The notes beneath the pieces are model-generated. The model did not search any database. It was not told the DNA's origin and saw nothing but the letters and a program-made list of their open reading frames with translations. This document shows, in pieces, positions 6,135 to 6,778 of a stretch of 6,778 nt of DNA; within the stretch, counting starts at the first letter, position 1, and every line of letters begins with the position of its first letter. The translations under genes and the position numbers were made by a program. Source of the DNA: an uncultured Oscillospiraceae bacterium (GTDB lineage: Bacteria; Bacillota; Clostridia; Oscillospirales; Oscillospiraceae); the NCBI GenBank assembly GCA_947628975.1, contig CANRBW010000081.1:1-6778 (forward strand), given 5' to 3'.

Positions 6135-6200
6135 AAAAACACCGCTATCCCGAACGTAGCGGTAAAAGTACCGGTACCCGTGTTCCCGTCCCCGCGCCAT
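6123..6200 (-). CDS. Tyrosine-rich attenuator leader peptide, 25 residues
   Basis: A small ORF from ATG at 6200 to TGA at 6123, in a different frame from any longer open frame here. Its start has the best ribosome site of the window, AAGGAGGAG at 6206-6214, ending 5 nt before ATG. Residues 8-15 read GYRYFYRY: Tyr at 9, 11, 13 and 15 (all TAC), Phe at 12, and a second Phe at 22. Four Tyr codons in a run of seven is far above chance in GC-rich DNA. The ORF lies between the operon promoter and an intrinsic terminator, upstream of DAHP synthase, TyrA and an aminotransferase, so the translation itself is probably the sensor: scarcity of Tyr-tRNA would stall the ribosome and favour antitermination. 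The C-terminal part after Tyr15 (VRDSGVFVCS) overlaps the hairpin and antiterminator strands. Arg is also frequent (5 of 25), a minor confounder. I do not know of a named family for this peptide. Confidence 0.82.
   Translation of the reverse strand: MARGREHGYRYFYRYVRDSGVFVCS
6141..6163 (-). other. Hairpin within the leader ORF (pause or protector stem)
   Basis: On the minus strand ACCGCTA (6157-6163) and TAGCGGT (6141-6147) form a perfect 7-bp stem with a 9-nt loop. The 5' arm contains the last Tyr codon (TAC at 6156-6158 partly in the loop). By analogy with the 1:2 stem of trp leaders it could pause RNA polymerase until the ribosome catches up. The pairing is visible; the role is inferred. 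Confidence 0.5.
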
Positions 6201-6205
6201 GGCCG

Positions 6206-6214
6206 CTCCTCCTT
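6206..6214 (-). promoter_or_regulatory. Strong ribosome binding site of the leader peptide
   Basis: AAGGAGGAG on the minus strand is a near-perfect complement to the 16S anti-Shine-Dalgarno and lies at ideal distance from the ATG at 6200. It is stronger than the site of the DAHP synthase itself, which supports real translation of the short ORF. Confidence 0.8.
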
Positions 6215-6224
6215 CCGCAAGGCT

Positions 6225-6241
6225 GTGCTATACTTTAGCAC
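6225..6241. repeat. Operator-like palindrome over the -10 of the aroF promoter
   Basis: A perfect inverted repeat GTGCTA-N5-TAGCAC (6225-6230 and 6236-6241) covers the -10 (6232-6237) and the expected start of transcription. A second inverted pair, CTTTAG (6252-6257 on the minus strand) and CTAAAG (6234-6239), sits in the -35/-10 spacer. This is where a repressor would bind. No regulator gene is in the window, and the site matches neither the E. coli TyrR box nor the TrpR consensus well. Confidence 0.4.
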
Positions 6242-6260
6242 TTTTTGTTACTAAAGTCAA
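6232..6260 (-). promoter_or_regulatory. Promoter of the tyrosine operon
   Basis: On the minus strand TTGACT (6255-6260, five of six -35 bases) and TAAAGT (6232-6237, four of six -10 bases) are 17 bp apart, the spacer being AT-rich in an otherwise GC-rich region. Transcription would start near 6225, about 25 nt before the leader peptide. The -35 overlaps the TGA stop of the preceding cysteine desulfurase gene (6257-6259). Confidence 0.7.
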
Positions 6261-6778
6261 CCCCTATTTTCCCCGCTCCGGCGGCCGGTCCCCCGGCGGA
6301 CCAGCCCCTCGGTCAGGTCCAGGAAGCGGTCCACCTCGCCGGGGGTGTTGAAGGCGGAGAAGCTGAGGCGCACCGTGCCGGTCTCCAGGGTCCCGGCGGT
6401 CCGGTGGGCCAGGGGGGCGCAGTGGAGCCCGGAGCGGACCGCCACCCCCCGCTCCCCCAGCCAGGTCCCCACCGCCTCGCAGTCCACGCCCCGGACCCGG
6501 AAGGACAGGACCCCGGCCCGGTCCGCCCGGTCCCCTCCGGCGAAGACCTCCACGCCGGGGAGGCGGCTCAGCCCCCGCCGGGCCCGGTCGGCCAGGCGCC
6601 GCTCGTGGGCCAGGATGGCCTCCGTCCCCCGCCCCGCCACGAAGCGCAGTCCCTCCAGCAGTCCCGCCGCGCCGTGAACGTTCTCCGTGCCGGCCTCCAG
6701 CCGGTCCGGGAGAAAGTCCGGCATCTCCTGCTGCCGGGAGAGGCTTCCGGTGCCGCCCTCCAGAAGGGGCCGCGGCCT
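6257..6778 (-). CDS. Cysteine desulfurase family protein (NifS/SufS-like class V aminotransferase), C-terminal part
   Basis: The frame is open from the window edge to TGA at 6257, giving 173 residues; the N-terminal part with the PLP lysine is missing. The visible start RPRPLLEGGTGSLSRQQEMP and the following PDRLEAGTENVHGAAGL are hallmarks of this family. The active-site loop VRSGLHCAPLAHRTAGT carries the persulfide-forming Cys (codon 6419-6421), and VRLSFSAFNTPGEVD closes the C-terminal domain. These enzymes take sulfur from cysteine as a persulfide for Fe-S clusters, thiolation or selenium handling, in the cytoplasm; the exact acceptor cannot be told. An internal ATG at 6724 is not a real start, because conserved family residues lie before it. 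No terminator separates it from the tyrosine operon promoter, so its transcripts may run into the aroF leader. Confidence 0.9.
   Translation of the reverse strand, partial: RPRPLLEGGTGSLSRQQEMPDFLPDRLEAGTENVHGAAGLLEGLRFVAGRGTEAILAHERRLADRARRGLSRLPGVEVFAGGDRADRAGVLSFRVRGVDCEAVGTWLGERGVAVRSGLHCAPLAHRTAGTLETGTVRLSFSAFNTPGEVDRFLDLTEGLVRRGTGRRSGENRG

Noticed and set aside
2931..6159. Long plus-strand open frames (2931-4202, 4124-5290, 5107-6159) opposite the tyrosine operon
   Set aside because: Their products are biased (Gly, His, Leu, Val, Pro) with no recognisable domain, and the other strand encodes three well-conserved enzymes.
6025..6225. T-box riboswitch as regulator of aroF
   Set aside because: No T-box consensus (GGTGGNACCGCG-like) and no room for the specifier stem; the Tyr codons are inside a translated ORF with a strong ribosome site.
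5498..6241. A 247-codon minus-strand frame starting at 6241 over the aroF leader and N-terminus
   Set aside because: It starts upstream of the predicted transcription start, runs out of frame through aroF and is Gly/Arg-rich; the 25-codon leader ORF in another frame has the ribosome site.

Overview
The window is GC-rich, densely packed, bacterial DNA. Gene content (AzlC permease, NifS-like cysteine desulfurase, type I-beta DAHP synthase), strong AAGGAGG-type ribosome sites, and TTGACT/TATACT promoters at high GC suggest a high-GC gut clostridium (Oscillospiraceae, Flavonifractor/Oscillibacter-like). This placement is inferred from style and content, not from a marker gene.

Layout. (1) 1-428, minus: N-terminal 142 residues of an AzlC-family branched-chain amino acid exporter subunit, cut by the window edge, with a promoter at 556-584 and a ~120-nt leader holding two hairpins. 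(2) 631-2860, plus: a divergent promoter drives a cytoplasmic GH13 alpha-amylase-family enzyme (701-2011) and a small lipoprotein (2029-2790) with a Pro/Ala/Ser linker and a His/Cys C-terminal module. The unit ends at a 19-bp hairpin (2818-2860) that also faces the opposing operon. (3) 6260 down to 2898, minus: a three-gene tyrosine operon, DAHP synthase (5008-6024), prephenate dehydrogenase (4133-5008) and a class I/II aminotransferase (2898-4082). The first two genes overlap by 1 nt. (4) 6257-6778, minus: C-terminal part of a cysteine desulfurase family protein, cut by the window edge.

The most interesting element lies between the cysteine desulfurase and the DAHP synthase. A good promoter (6232-6260) is followed by a strong Shine-Dalgarno and an unlisted 25-codon ORF (6123-6200) whose residues 8-15 read GYRYFYRY, with four TAC tyrosine codons in seven. 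A hairpin lies over the Tyr codons, an antiterminator strand lies at the end of the ORF, and an intrinsic terminator with a U-tract (6051-6095) stands before the DAHP synthase start. This has all the parts of a ribosome-mediated transcription attenuator sensing Tyr-tRNA. The genes it controls would be the first step of the shikimate pathway, the committed tyrosine step and a plausible final transamination. Leader-peptide attenuation is classical in Proteobacteria, while Firmicutes more often use T-box or TRAP for aromatic amino acids, so this is the candidate undescribed system here.
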